A stretch of 64,000 nucleotides of DNA. Origin: RYN-230 sp963720645 (GTDB lineage: Bacteria > Actinomycetota > Actinomycetes > Streptosporangiales > Streptosporangiaceae). The translations under genes and the position numbers were made by a program. The stretch covers positions 1 to 64,000 of the forward strand of contig CAVRFX010000016.1 in the NCBI GenBank assembly GCA_963720645.1, given 5' to 3'. The notes under the pieces were generated by a model. That model was not told the origin of the DNA, searched no databases, and saw only the letters and a program-made list of their open reading frames with translations. The first letter of the stretch is position 1; each line of letters opens with the position of its first letter. This document shows positions 29,245-37,994 of the stretch, in pieces.

Positions 29245-29743
29245 CGCCAACCCCCCTGGGGTGAGCCCGGACCGGGCACCAGACGACATGCGCGAACGGG
29301 GTTCAAGCTACTCTCTTGACCTGGACTTCAACAAGAGATGACCGACTTGCTGGCACCTCCGGCAGGCACCGGAACGATGGCATAGGCAGCCGGTGGTTCT
29401 TAGCGTGGCCCTCGGCAGTACGTTAGAGGCTTTCCGAGGGCGGGGAGGGCTGGTGAGCTGGGCGCGCTCGGAGGGACTGAACTCCTAGTCTCCTGATCCG
29501 TAGGCACCCGTGCGTCGGCTGCCCAGCGCGTCTGTCCCCAGAAGTAATCGGGGGACCTGCACCGTCGCGGGTGGGCGGAGCCGGAAGGCTCGCCGCGGCC
29601 GGGAGTGCAATGCTCTGCGGTTCCTGGTCTCCGGCTGCACGTAAGACTTGGATCCATAATTCCCCTGTGCGTGACAACCGAACGCGGTGCCGCATGCCTC
29701 TAATGGGTGTGGAGCAGGTAAGGGCAGCTCAGGCGGGCCTGCG
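29245..29743. other. Divergent promoter region
   Basis: About 500 bases between the beta-helix gene (minus) and the sigma factor gene (plus). CTTGACCTGG near 29313 followed by an AT-rich AACAAGAGATGA may be a promoter element. No gene seen on either strand. Confidence 0.35.
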
Positions 29744-30265
29744 GTGAGCCGCAGCCGGGACGCCGAGTACTGCGAGTATGTGGCGGCGAGGTTGTCGTCG
29801 CTGCAGCGCCTGGCTGCGGTGCTGTGTGATGACTGGCAGCGTGCTGATGATCTGGTGCAGGTCACTTTGACCAAGCTGTATGTGCACTGGGGCCGGGCCC
29901 GGGCGGCCGACCATCCCGACGCCTATGCCAGGACCGTGCTGGTCCATGAGTTCATCCAGGAGCGGCGCTCCCTGTGGGTGAAGCGGGTCAGCCTGGTCGG
30001 CCAGGTGAGCGACTCACCGGCGACCGTGGCCGACCACGACGTGGTGCTCGACCTGCGGGCAGCGGTCGCGGCGCTGCCCGCCCGACAGCGCGCCACGTTG
30101 GTGCTGCGCTTTTACTGCGACCTGAATGTTGACCGGTGCGCTGAGGTTCTGGGTTGCTCGCCGGGGACGGTGAAGAGCCAGACGGCTAGGGCCCTGGAGA
30201 CGGTGCGCCGCGTGCTCGGGCCGGGGCATGACGCCGATACAGGTGAGGCCGGCGCCCGGCACTAG
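29744..30265 (+). CDS. SigE-family ECF RNA polymerase sigma factor
   Basis: A 173-residue sigma factor with regions 2 and 4 only. Region 2 reads YVAARLSSLQRLAAVLCDDW and ADDLVQVTLTKLYVHW; region 4 reads ALPARQRATLVLRFYCDLNV then CAEVLGCSPGTVKSQTARAL, whose helix-turn-helix is complete. The pattern 'RY---L-R-A-LLCGD---AEDLVQ-TL-KLY--W' marks the actinobacterial SigE family. I chose GTG 29744; an earlier start at 29687 is open but adds unlike sequence. The next gene begins 33 bases downstream and codes a membrane protein, a usual arrangement for an ECF sigma factor and its anti-sigma or partner. Confidence 0.85.
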   Translation: MSRSRDAEYCEYVAARLSSLQRLAAVLCDDWQRADDLVQVTLTKLYVHWGRARAADHPDAYARTVLVHEFIQERRSLWVKRVSLVGQVSDSPATVADHDVVLDLRAAVAALPARQRATLVLRFYCDLNVDRCAEVLGCSPGTVKSQTARALETVRRVLGPGHDADTGEAGARH

Positions 30266-30298
30266 CGGCAGCACCCCATCGGCGAGGAGTGACCGGCC

Positions 30299-31424
30299 GT
30301 GACTGAGCCTCAGGTTCGTGCGCTGTTTAACCAGATAGCTGACGGTGAGGCGGCCCCCTCGCGGGTGGATACCCAGCTCGCCCTCCGTCGGGGGCGGGCC
30401 CGCCTGCGCTGGCGCCGGGCCTGCATGGCCAGCGCCCCGGTGCTGGCGGCCGTGGCCGTCGCGGTCGTGGCCCTGGCCGTGGCGGCGGGACCGGGCCGGC
30501 CCGGTGCGGGCCCGGCGGCCGCCGGGCCCGCGGCACCGCGGCAGTTCAACCCGTTGATCCCGTACGTGTCGTTCGGCTGGCTGCCGGCCGGGCAGTCGCT
30601 CAGCCAGGGCGTTACCTCTCGGGAGGAGGTGGCCATGGTCGCGGGGAGCGCATCAGATCCCCTGGGATGGGGGTTCAGCGTTTACGCCAGGGGGCAGTGC
30701 CGCCTCACAAGCTCAGGCCAGGGCCTGAAATGCGCTGGCCAGACGCCGCTCGAGCGCGTGACCGCGCGGTTCAACGAGCCCGCGCCTGTCGTAGACGGGC
30801 ACAGTGCGTTCTGGGCCGGCACGAACCTCGTCTGGTCATATGCCCGCGGTGGCTGGGCGTGGGTGAATATCCCTGTCTCTGACTTCAGCAGGCTGCAGCA
30901 TGACCCGGTCACGCAAGGCCAGGCGATCAAGATCGCCCGGCACCTCCGGTTTGGTGCGGCCACACCACCGCTGGTGTTCCCAGCCCAGCTCACCGGCCTG
31001 ACCGGCCAGTGGCGGATCAGCAACCTGCACTACCAGGCCGACGGTGCCCGGGCGCTGCACGTTCAACTCATACACGCTGACCACCGGCACCTCCCGTTTT
31101 TTCCCCCACGTCGGCGACCAGGGCATCTGGACCAACGCTCCATACATCGACATCTCCCCTTCCCCCCGCACGGCTACCTGTACCCCGCACGACCCGTCCA
31201 CTGAGAACACGAGTGAGATCATCAACGGCTACCGGGTGGTCGTGAAACGGTCAAGCGCTGGCGGCCACCCCGAGCACGAAGTCTGCGGCGTCCACGCCGA
31301 CGGTCTCTCGGTCGACATCATTGAGTTCGGTCGCCATCCCCGCATCGGCGTGACCAGCCTGTTCAGGCAGCTGCGGCTGCTCGGCACCAACCCAGCGAAC
31401 TGGACCGAGAACCCCATCGGATGA
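30299..31424 (+). pseudogene. Membrane-anchored partner of SigE-type sigma factor, one frameshift
   Basis: From GTG 30299 the product begins MTEPQVRALFNQIADGEAAP, a short cytosolic part, then one membrane helix ACMASAPVLAAVAVAVVALA (residues about 40-65) and an alanine/glycine/proline linker. The outer domain includes QFNPLIPYVSFGWLPAGQSL, VARFNEPAP-like VTARFNEPAPVVDGHSAFWA, and a lone Cys pair (QCRL, KCAG). A break near 31065 moves the sense to the frame with YTLTTGTSRFFPHVGDQGIW and HEVCGVHADGLSVDIIEFGR, ending at 31424. About 374 residues in all. There is no zinc-binding HXXXCXXC motif, so if it is an anti-sigma factor it is of a non-ZAS type. It probably senses the envelope side and controls the upstream sigma factor. 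Confidence 0.6.
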
Positions 31425-31579
31425 GCCATGACCAGCTCCCGGCGCGCACCAGCAGGCCCCCGGGTGCATGTACAGCTCCGGCGGCAGCCCGCCCGAACTC
31501 ATGGTCGAGGCCGAGTTGTGTACGCAGTAGCGCATCAGGATTGCCCGCACTGCACCTGGTGGCCCCGGGGGCTGGCTGC

Positions 31580-33582
31580 CTACCGGCCATTCAGCTTCCG
31601 CATCAGCGCGAGCAGCGGCGCCAGCAGATCAGTCACCAAGGCAGCGAAGAGGAATACTCCGCCAATGTGGGACGAGCTCGGGCCGATTCGCTGCAGGATC
31701 TGCACGGCCGGATAATGCATGCCAGCGTAACCGACGGCGGCGGCACCCAGCCCGACCACCATGCAGATTAGGAAGGTAGGCAGCAGCGGATGCACGCCAC
31801 CGCCCTTCTTGAGTGACCTGGCTAGCGCCCGTTGGCACAGTACCGCGCTGACGACGGCACCCACGCCCGCCAGGATGACCAGGGGAGGCACGTGCGCCAC
31901 GATGCGATGAATGTGCCCGACATTCAGCTTGTACAGGGCATATATCAGGAACCAGGCAAAGAAGAACTCCAGCGCTGCCGTCCATACCGGGACCCGGTGG
32001 CGCTCGTGCTCCACGGCAGCCACGACGCCACCAAGAATGGCACTGCACAGCACGGCCAGTGCCCAAGGCTTGGTGGAGACGTAGGACGGCGCAAGGACTT
32101 TCACAGCCAAGATCAGCAGAGGCAGGCCCAGAATGAGCGGGCCGAAGGCCAGGATAGGCGCCCAGGGCCGCGGCCTGGTCGCAGGCCGCCTGGGGCCGGC
32201 TCGGCCGGTTCCCCGGTCGGCAGCTGCTCACCGCCCAGCGTCCTGGTCTCCCCCCGGCTCAGCCGCTCGGCCGCCAGCCGGTCCGCTTCGCGCCGGTCTG
32301 CCTCCGGGGCCTGCCGCTCGGCTTCGCGCCGGTCTGCCTCCCGGGCCTGCCGCTCGGCTTCGCGCCGGTCTGCCTCCTCCCGGGCCTGCCGCTCGGCTTC
32401 GCGCCGGTCTGCCTCCTCCCGGGCCTGCCGCTCGGCTTCGCGCCGGTCTGCCTCCTCCCGGGCCAGCCGGTCAGGCTGCGGGCCCCGTCGCCTGGCGAAG
32501 ATCCGGCCATCCTTCGAGCGCAGGTAGAGCACGGGGGTGGCCCATTCGATCTCGTTGTTGTCGGCGAACATCGTGCGCCGGGCCTCGACCGTGGCCACGT
32601 TGACGGGTAGTCCGTCCGCGATGGCCTGGTAGAAGCTCTGGCTGAAGGCTAGGGCGGCCGGGTCGGAGATCTCGAACTGCATGGCCACGACCGCCGGGAT
32701 GCCCTGGCGGGCAAGCGCCTGGGCCACGCCGCTGAACGGGTCATCCGGGGCGACCCGCGAGCCTTCGCAGGCGTTAAGGACGACCAGCCGCAATGAGCGA
32801 TGGCGGATCATCATCCTCAGAACGCGGCCGGCGACGAGCCGGGCTTTCCCCCTGTCGTCTTCCAGCGCCAGGGCCCCGTCCTGGTCGTCTTCGTCGTAGC
32901 CACCGTGCCCAATGAAGTGCAGCACGTGATATTCACCCAGCCCGAGCCGCCGCGTGAGGGTGGCCAGCGTCCCATCCTCCAGCCGCTCCACCTCGACCAG
33001 CCCCTGGCTTTTGAGAGGCTCGAGCGTCTCCTTCAGCTTTCCCCACTCCTTTTCAACATCGAGTTCAGCCATATCGCTGGGTGCTGAAATCATCGCCAGG
33101 ATCCGCAGCGGAGGCCGGATCGGCAAGGGCTGGACTGGTTCGGGCAGTTCCAGGTAACGCACCAGCGCCGTGTCAGGATCCAGGCCGAGAAACCCGTGCT
33201 GCGCGTCGTACAGGTACTCCCAGGGCACATTGGCCAGTGCTCCAGGCAGCCGCAGTCGGATCCGGAGCCCTGCGTCGCGGCTATTGGCGGTCACCCGACT
33301 ACGTTGCAGGCAGTCGCCGACCGGCCCAGTGAACAGGGCCTGATATAGCTGGCCGCCGAAGTTCTCGATCAGCTGCCGTTCCTGCGTCTCGATCCGCCGC
33401 ACGTTGCGACGCAGCCGACCGATCGATCCCACCACCTCAAGCACCAGGATCCGCAGGTCCTTGTCGGTGAAGGGGAGAACAAAGCTGGCTTCCGCCTCCC
33501 CCTCCGGGGAGGCGATCACCCGTGTTCGGTAGCCGTCATCGAGGGCTTCGACGACCAGATCGAAATTCAGCAGTCTGCGCAT
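31580..33582 (-). pseudogene. CHAT-domain protease with coiled coil and six-helix membrane tail, one frameshift
   Basis: CHAT domains are caspase/separase-like cysteine proteases. The N-terminal 365 residues carry the domain: GALANVPWEYLYDAQHGFLG, ILAMISAPSD, the histidine in YHVLHFIGHGGYDEDDQDGA (His226), the cysteine in LRLVVLNACEGSRVAPDD (Cys272), then AVVAMQFEISDPAALAFSQS. Residues 372-440 are a charged coiled coil of 12-13-residue repeats, EADRREAERQARE. Near 32170 the frame changes; the next frame, to 31580, has six membrane helices, from PILAFGPLILGLPLLILAV and ALAVLCSAILGGVVAAV to FLICMVVGLGAAAVGYAGM and GGVFLFAALVTDLLAPLLAL. The joined protein is about 667 residues. It follows Trypco1 by 13 bases. 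Both catalytic residues are present, so an active, membrane-held protease is likely. It could instead be two genes if the break is real. Confidence 0.75.
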
Positions 33583-33595
33583 CGGCCTGCTCCCG

Positions 33596-33931
33596 TCAGG
33601 TTGCCGGGCCCTGCCGCCAGGTCATCGAGACCGTGAAGTTCGCTTCGACGGCGGCTGAGGCAATGAAGGCGCCGGCCTGCGCGCTCAGCTGCACTCCGAA
33701 CTCGATGCTGATCTCGGCGGCGGGATCGTCGCTGGCCCGGAGTCGGGACAGCAGGCTGCGGGCAGCCGGGACAACCGTGGCCGTGGCTTGTTCAAAGGTC
33801 TTGTCGGTCCGCTCCGCGACGGTCGGGCGATCCTTTCCCAGGCCACGCATGACCGGGCCGCCCGGTGTGTCGTCGATCTCGACGAGGACGTTGCCACCAT
33901 GCTCAAGCGGGAATTCGACCAGACGTTTCAC
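33596..33931 (-). CDS. Trypco1 (CU044_2847 family) protein, copy A
   Basis: A 111-residue protein of the trypsin-co-occurring domain 1 type, small proteins found beside trypsin-like and CHAT proteases in actinobacterial conflict operons. It starts VKRLVEFPLEHGGNVLVEID and ends ISIEFGVQLSAQAGAFIASA then ANFTVSMTWRQ, the two ends of the family. I chose GTG 33931, preceded by GGGGGA and matching the family start; a TTG at 33943 is possible. It is the first gene of a two-gene minus-strand operon, 13 bases before the CHAT gene. It probably regulates or docks to that protease; its exact biochemical role is not established. Confidence 0.8.
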   Translation of the reverse strand: MKRLVEFPLEHGGNVLVEIDDTPGGPVMRGLGKDRPTVAERTDKTFEQATATVVPAARSLLSRLRASDDPAAEISIEFGVQLSAQAGAFIASAAVEANFTVSMTWRQGPAT

Positions 33932-34415
33932 TAGGTCCCCCAACCCCGGGTCAACCTCGTCATCCGCACGCCGAGCCCGGCCTGCCCGGCTGTCAGGACC
34001 GGTTGGTTATCCCACGAGTAAAGAGGGCCTTCGTGGTTCCCTGATACAACGGGACGCCCACGGGAACATGGGACCGGCGGAAGCGGTAGCGCGAAATACC
34101 GCGGGTTGTTCTGTCCTGCGGCCCACCGCTACCACGGCCGCCCCCGACTGCCTCCCGGCACTCCACCCCTCCACACTGGTGAGAGGTCAGACAAGCACTC
34201 GCCCTCAGTGTGTGGTTATTGCTTGCAGGCGGGAGTATGCCCGCATCCTCAGCTAGCAGCCGAGCTCGCTGCCGGGCCGTCTCGGTTGTGTCTATGCCCA
34301 ACCGCTTGGGGTAGAACTGCGGCAGCCTCTCGCCTCCGAAGTGTCTGAACCGTCAGAGGGTCCTGATAGGCGCAGAGCCAAGGATTAGCAAGCGACCTGA
34401 CAGGACGGAGGCGCC
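33932..34415. other. Divergent intergenic region with repeat copy 5
   Basis: About 480 bases between the minus-strand Trypco1 operon and the plus-strand PPOX gene. Holds repeat copy 5 at 34208-34234 and presumably both promoters; no gene or RNA recognised. Confidence 0.4.
34208..34234 (+). repeat. Dispersed repeat, copy 5
   Basis: Differs from copy 1 only in TTATTGCTT for TTATGACTT. Its GCGGGAGTATGCCCGC part can also fold as a 5-bp stem, not shared by all copies. Confidence 0.65.
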
Positions 34416-34955
34416 ATGAAGTGGTCGGAGCTGGAACGTCGCCAGCCGGGGCTGGCTGACCTCGGGAGGCAACGCCTGCTGGATCCCGGTGTCGTTTTGG
34501 TGGCGACGATCCGGCGCGACGGCACCCCAAGGCTCAGCCCGGTCGAGCCCTTCGTGATGGACGGCGACTTGTGGCTGTCGATGCTGTGGCAGTCAACCAA
34601 GGCGGCTGACCTTATCCGGGACCCTCGTGTCCTGGTGCACGGCGTGGTCACGAACCGCGACGGAAGGGAGGGGGAGTTCAAGGTGCGCGGTCATGCCCGG
34701 AGTGAGGAGGACAGCGGCGTCCAGTGGCGTTACGGTGAGGCGGTCGCGCAGGCTCTTGGCTGGAAGCCCGAGGCGGGCCAGTTCCACCTGTTCGCGGTCG
34801 ATATCGATCACGTCAGCTATCTCCGCTACGACGAACCGACCGGGGACCAGTACGTGACCCAATGGCCGCCGGGGCGTGAGTACGTCCGCAGGGGAACCAC
34901 GGCTACCAGCCTCGGTCAGCCCGAGTCACGTACAGATATCCTCGTCCCGGATTAA
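34416..34955 (+). CDS. Pyridoxamine 5'-phosphate oxidase-family (FMN/F420-binding split barrel) protein
   Basis: A 179-residue cytosolic flavin-reductase-like protein. It shows PGVVLVATIRRDGTPRLSPV and EPFVMDGDLWLSMLWQSTKA, the strands that bind the cofactor phosphate, then DLIRDPRVLVHGVVTNRDG, and a closing GQFHLFAVDIDHVSYLRYDE. In actinobacteria this fold often uses F420 or FMN to reduce small molecules or bind haem; the substrate is not readable. It starts at ATG 34416, preceded by CAGGACGGAGG. Intact. It is alone on the plus strand, with the next gene convergent. Confidence 0.75.
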   Translation: MKWSELERRQPGLADLGRQRLLDPGVVLVATIRRDGTPRLSPVEPFVMDGDLWLSMLWQSTKAADLIRDPRVLVHGVVTNRDGREGEFKVRGHARSEEDSGVQWRYGEAVAQALGWKPEAGQFHLFAVDIDHVSYLRYDEPTGDQYVTQWPPGREYVRRGTTATSLGQPESRTDILVPD

Positions 34956-34981
34956 CTGAATCGCCCCTGTGAGTCCGGAGA

Positions 34982-35001
34982 GCCCCCGGAAACCCCGGGG
35001 C
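34982..35001. terminator. Weak bidirectional hairpin
   Basis: GCCCCCGG and CCCCGGGGC can pair in a short GC stem between two convergent genes. No T-run on either side, so termination is likely but not certain. Confidence 0.35.
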
Positions 35002-35012
35002 GGTTCAGTCCG

Positions 35013-35321
35013 TCACATTGTCCGTGCGACCTCGTAGTGGGTGACGGTGGTCTCGCGGTCGATGAGGTAGTCGTCATCTTCTGGGTAAAAGACGGCGACC
35101 TCGATGTTCTGGCCCGCGAAGCCTGCGATGTCCGTTCGTGACGACCACCAGCTGACCGTCATGACTTCTGTCCGGCCGTCGCCGAGATCTGTCGTCCACA
35201 TTTGGGCACCCTGATTGCCGGGTGTCTGCTTGTAGGCGCTCAGCCCAGTTCTGGTGATGTACTCGACGTACGCCGCTGCCTGCTCGGTCCTGACCCAGCC
35301 CCGCCATGTCCGGGCTATCAT
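35013..35321 (-). CDS. Small ABM-like (ferredoxin-fold) hypothetical protein
   Basis: A 102-residue protein with the size and strand pattern of antibiotic-biosynthesis-monooxygenase-like dimeric alpha/beta barrels: IARTWRGWVRTEQAAAYVEY, GNQGAQMWTTDLGDGRTEVM, TVSWWSSRTDIAGFAGQNIE, VAVFYPEDDDYLIDRETTVT, and a final HYEV. The motif 'SWW-S---I--FAG--IE-AV-YPEDD-YL' is common in such stand-alone proteins. I chose the ATG pair at 35321/35324 and discard the longer open start at 35387, whose extra residues look random. No partner gene is adjacent except the AraC regulator just upstream on the same strand, which might control it. Confidence 0.65.
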   Translation of the reverse strand: MIARTWRGWVRTEQAAAYVEYITRTGLSAYKQTPGNQGAQMWTTDLGDGRTEVMTVSWWSSRTDIAGFAGQNIEVAVFYPEDDDYLIDRETTVTHYEVARTM

Positions 35322-35411
35322 CATCAATCCTTCTGCTCCCTCACGGATTCCGGTTGTCCTGGCTCGAACACTTCCCGGTGCTGGCAATGCGTCGTCGCGA
35401 GCATGCAGTCT

Positions 35412-36218
35412 CTACGGTTTGCCCTCCGCCGCATCGATCATGATCGGCGCCCCGCGGTGGGAGAAGTAGGCAGCGGGAGTGAGTCCGGTTTCCCGGCGGA
35501 ACGCGGCGACGAAGGCGCTGGGCGTCTCATAGCCGACATGCCGGGCGACCATGCCAACCGCCTGGCCCGCCGCGAGCTGCGGCAGTGCGGCCTGCAGCCG
35601 GGCCAGCCGTCGCCACTGGCCGAACGGCATTCCCGTCCCAGCCAGGAACGCGCGCGCGAGAGTCCGCCCGCTAGCGCCGACGTTCCTACCCCACTCGGCC
35701 AAGGTCCGCCCGTCAGCCGGGTTGGCGAGCAGCGCGGCAGCAACAGCCGCGGCGCGCTCGTCGCTGGGCATGCCCACGTCGATTGTGGTCATCGCCACGG
35801 GCAGCAGCAGGTCGCAGAGCAGCGCCTCTGCCCGCTCCCGCTGCGCGGCGCCTTGGGATTCGGTGCCCATGTAGCCAATGAGCTCGGCTAGCAGCGGGGT
35901 CACCGCTACCGGCACCGGCCCCGTCCAGCGGGCCCAGGCGCGGTCCGGCCGGAGATACAGCGACCGCATCGTAGCCACTCCGGCCGACAGCGTCTCGTGC
36001 TTCAGCCCGGCCGGAATCCACAGCGCCCTAGTCGGCGGCAGCACCCAGTCCGCCGAGTCGGTCCGCACCGTGAGCACGCCGCTGGCCGCCCAGGCGAGCT
36101 GATGATCGTCGTGGGTGTGCCAGTCGAAGACCACCCCGGTCGACATCGGGAACGTGGCGACGATCACCGAGCCCGCGCTATCTGCCCACGGGCAGCCAGG
36201 TTGTCCGTCCTGCGACAT
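35412..36218 (-). CDS. AraC-family regulator with N-terminal cupin
   Basis: A 268-residue transcription regulator. The cupin half has GVVFDWHTHDDHQLAWAASG, the His-X-His-X4-His metal-like cluster, and VLPPTRALWIPAGLKHETLS. The C-terminal half has the two AraC helix-turn-helix motifs: TLAEWGRNVGASGRTLARAF then GTGMPFGQWRRLARLQAALP and AVGMVARHVGYETPSAFVAA followed by FRRETGLTPAAYF. Complete. Divergent from the methyltransferase gene (start 36274), with only 55 bases between the starts, so it probably acts on that shared promoter as well as its own. Small hydrophobic ligands are usual for this type; the ligand here is unknown. Confidence 0.85.
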   Translation of the reverse strand: MSQDGQPGCPWADSAGSVIVATFPMSTGVVFDWHTHDDHQLAWAASGVLTVRTDSADWVLPPTRALWIPAGLKHETLSAGVATMRSLYLRPDRAWARWTGPVPVAVTPLLAELIGYMGTESQGAAQRERAEALLCDLLLPVAMTTIDVGMPSDERAAAVAAALLANPADGRTLAEWGRNVGASGRTLARAFLAGTGMPFGQWRRLARLQAALPQLAAGQAVGMVARHVGYETPSAFVAAFRRETGLTPAAYFSHRGAPIMIDAAEGKP

Positions 36219-36273
36219 GGGGTGTCATTCTACGCCGTTGGCGTCAGCGCCGTCTGCCCGTAGCGTCATCCTC

Positions 36274-36855
36274 ATGAACCCCGACCATGAGAAACTGTGC
36301 AGCAGCCCGGAATGGGCCGCGCACCTGCAGGCGCAGATCCTCCCGGTCGTGACGGCCGGGGTAAGCCTCGGCCAGGACATGCTGGAGATCGGACCCGGGC
36401 CGGGCGCCGCCACCTCCTGGCTGCAGGAGCGGGTGGCGCACCTTACCGTCCTCGAAGCCGACGAGGCCGCGGCGACACAACTGGCCGCTCGCTACCCCGA
36501 CAGCAACTTCACCGTCGACATCGGTGATGCGACGCAGATGCCTTACGGCGACGAGTCTTTCGACTCCGTGGGCTCGTTCACCATGCTGCATCACGTGCCC
36601 ACCGCGGCCGCGCAGTACCAGATCCTCGCCGAGGCACTGCGGGTGCTGCGGCCCGGAGGGCTGCTAGCAGGCTCCGACAGCCTGGCCAGCAACGGCCTGC
36701 ATTGCTTCCACCATGACGACACCTACAACCCGGCCGAGCCGCCAACGCTGCTGGTATGGCTGCGCTCCCTCGGCTTCACCCCTATCACGATCACGGTAGG
36801 TGACGTGCTGATGTTTACCGCCTGCAAGCCCGCCAGGGAGGCGAGCCTGTCATGA
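36274..36855 (+). CDS. SAM-dependent methyltransferase
   Basis: A 193-residue class I methyltransferase. Motif I is DMLEIGPGPGAATSWLQERV, followed by TVLEADEAAATQLAARYPDS (acidic loop), VDIGDATQMPYGDESFDSVG (motif with the Asp before SAM adenine) and EALRVLRPGGLLAGSDSLAS. The C-terminal strand GVTITV-like sequence closes the fold. I use ATG 36274; the frame is open upstream but only from the divergent promoter. The stop overlaps the next gene by four bases (ATGA), so they are coupled. Acceptor unknown. It is probably controlled by the AraC protein encoded divergently. Confidence 0.75.
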   Translation: MNPDHEKLCSSPEWAAHLQAQILPVVTAGVSLGQDMLEIGPGPGAATSWLQERVAHLTVLEADEAAATQLAARYPDSNFTVDIGDATQMPYGDESFDSVGSFTMLHHVPTAAAQYQILAEALRVLRPGGLLAGSDSLASNGLHCFHHDDTYNPAEPPTLLVWLRSLGFTPITITVGDVLMFTACKPAREASLS

Positions 36856-37570
36856 CAGGCACCACCGAGCTGCGCGCCGCTATCACCGGACTGATCGGGC
36901 TCGCGGCCACCGAAGAGGAAATGCTGCTGGTCAGTGCACCCAATGGTGAAGACGGCAGCCCGGATCGCTGGGCCGCCGCCCCGCTCGTCGCCCACAACGC
37001 CGAGTTCCGGCAGCAGCAGGCAGTGCGGCTGCACGCGGTCCTGCGCGGTGGCACGCCACCCGATTTCGGCGAGACCGACCACCAGTCGCCGGACGCCTAC
37101 CGGCGATACTGCTCCGGGACCAAGGCTGAGGTGACCGCGGCGAGCAGACAGTCCGCCAGCGAGCTGATCGACGGGCTGGCCGCGGTGTCCGACGAGGATC
37201 TCAGTGACGCCTCGCGCCACCCGTGGCTGCGCGGGCGCCAGCTGTGGCTGCAGATCGTGGTACGCGGGTTCTGGCATCCGATCGGGCACCTCGGCGACTA
37301 CTACATCGCCTGCGGCCGGGCCGCCGGGCCATGGCGATGCAGTTGCACGCCCTGGCGACGTCGCGGTACCTCGGTGTGCCCGACCCGGCGCTGGGGATGG
37401 CCGCCTACAACCTGGCCTGCGCGCAGGTCGCCACCAACGAACCGACCCGGGCAGCCGCCACGCTCACCGAGGCAATCAAGCTCAACCCGGACCTACGGGC
37501 AAACGCCCGCCGTGACCCGGATCTTGCGGCCCTCCGGGCTGGCGGGCAGCTAGCAACTCTGCTCCGGTGA
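36852..37570 (+). pseudogene. DinB-like helical-bundle protein with TPR tail, one frameshift
   Basis: About 238 residues. The N-terminal part, TELRAAITGLIGLAATEEEM, RWAAAPLVAHNAEFRQQQAV, and LWLQIVVRGFWHPIGHLGDY, carries the well-spaced histidines (LVAHN and FWHPIGH) typical of DinB/YfiT metal-binding four-helix bundles that often act as thiol-dependent transferases. Near 37330 the sense moves to another frame: ALATSRYLGVPDPALGMAAY then NLACAQVATNEPTRAAATLT and AIKLNPDLRANARRDPDLAA, a single TPR-like hairpin. The gene starts inside the stop of the methyltransferase (ATGA) and shares its operon. The single break is probably an indel. Confidence 0.6.
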
Positions 37571-37647
37571 GCCGGATGTTCAGGTACCGTCCCTGACACG
37601 TCCGCTCTCAGCTTGCTTCCGTTCTCTTCGGCCCCGGGCCGGCGCGT

Positions 37648-37770
37648 TCAGGGAGTGACGATGTTGAAGTCCGGATCGAAGTCGTCTATCAGCCCGGCGA
37701 AGGAATCCAGCACGGACTCGTTGCCGTCGAGCTGAATCTTGCCGGCCTGGGCAAGCTGACCCGGGGACGC
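37648..37770 (-). pseudogene. C-terminal remnant of alkylsulfatase-like protein
   Basis: One minus-strand frame reads PGQLAQAGKIQLDGNESVLD and SFAGLIDDFDPDFNIVTP before a stop at 37648. This is the SCP2-like C-terminal end of metallo-beta-lactamase-type alkylsulfatases ('-G-AALE-LL-LLD-FD-WFNIV-P'). The catalytic metallo domain is absent. The surrounding sequence is not coding for the rest, so it looks like a leftover of a deletion. Confidence 0.5.
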
Positions 37771-37994
37771 GGGCTGCAGTACTGCCCTCGCCCCCGGCTG
37801 CGGCGCTCACGCAGGCGCAGCGGCCACCCGGCATCGCGGGCACCGGAGCAGCTGCGCACCAGGCGCTGGCGGGAACGCCTATTACTCCTGCTGAGGGATG
37901 CCGTATAAAGGCACTTCTCTCCGGTCAGCGGGGGAATTAAGCTAAGTGCTGCGACTCGCGCAGACTTTGCGTGATTCGCCACGGGGGGTGCGGC

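Noticed and set aside
32133..32603. Proline/alanine-rich plus-strand frame over the CHAT repeats
   Set aside because: It is the antisense shadow of the tandem coiled-coil repeat.
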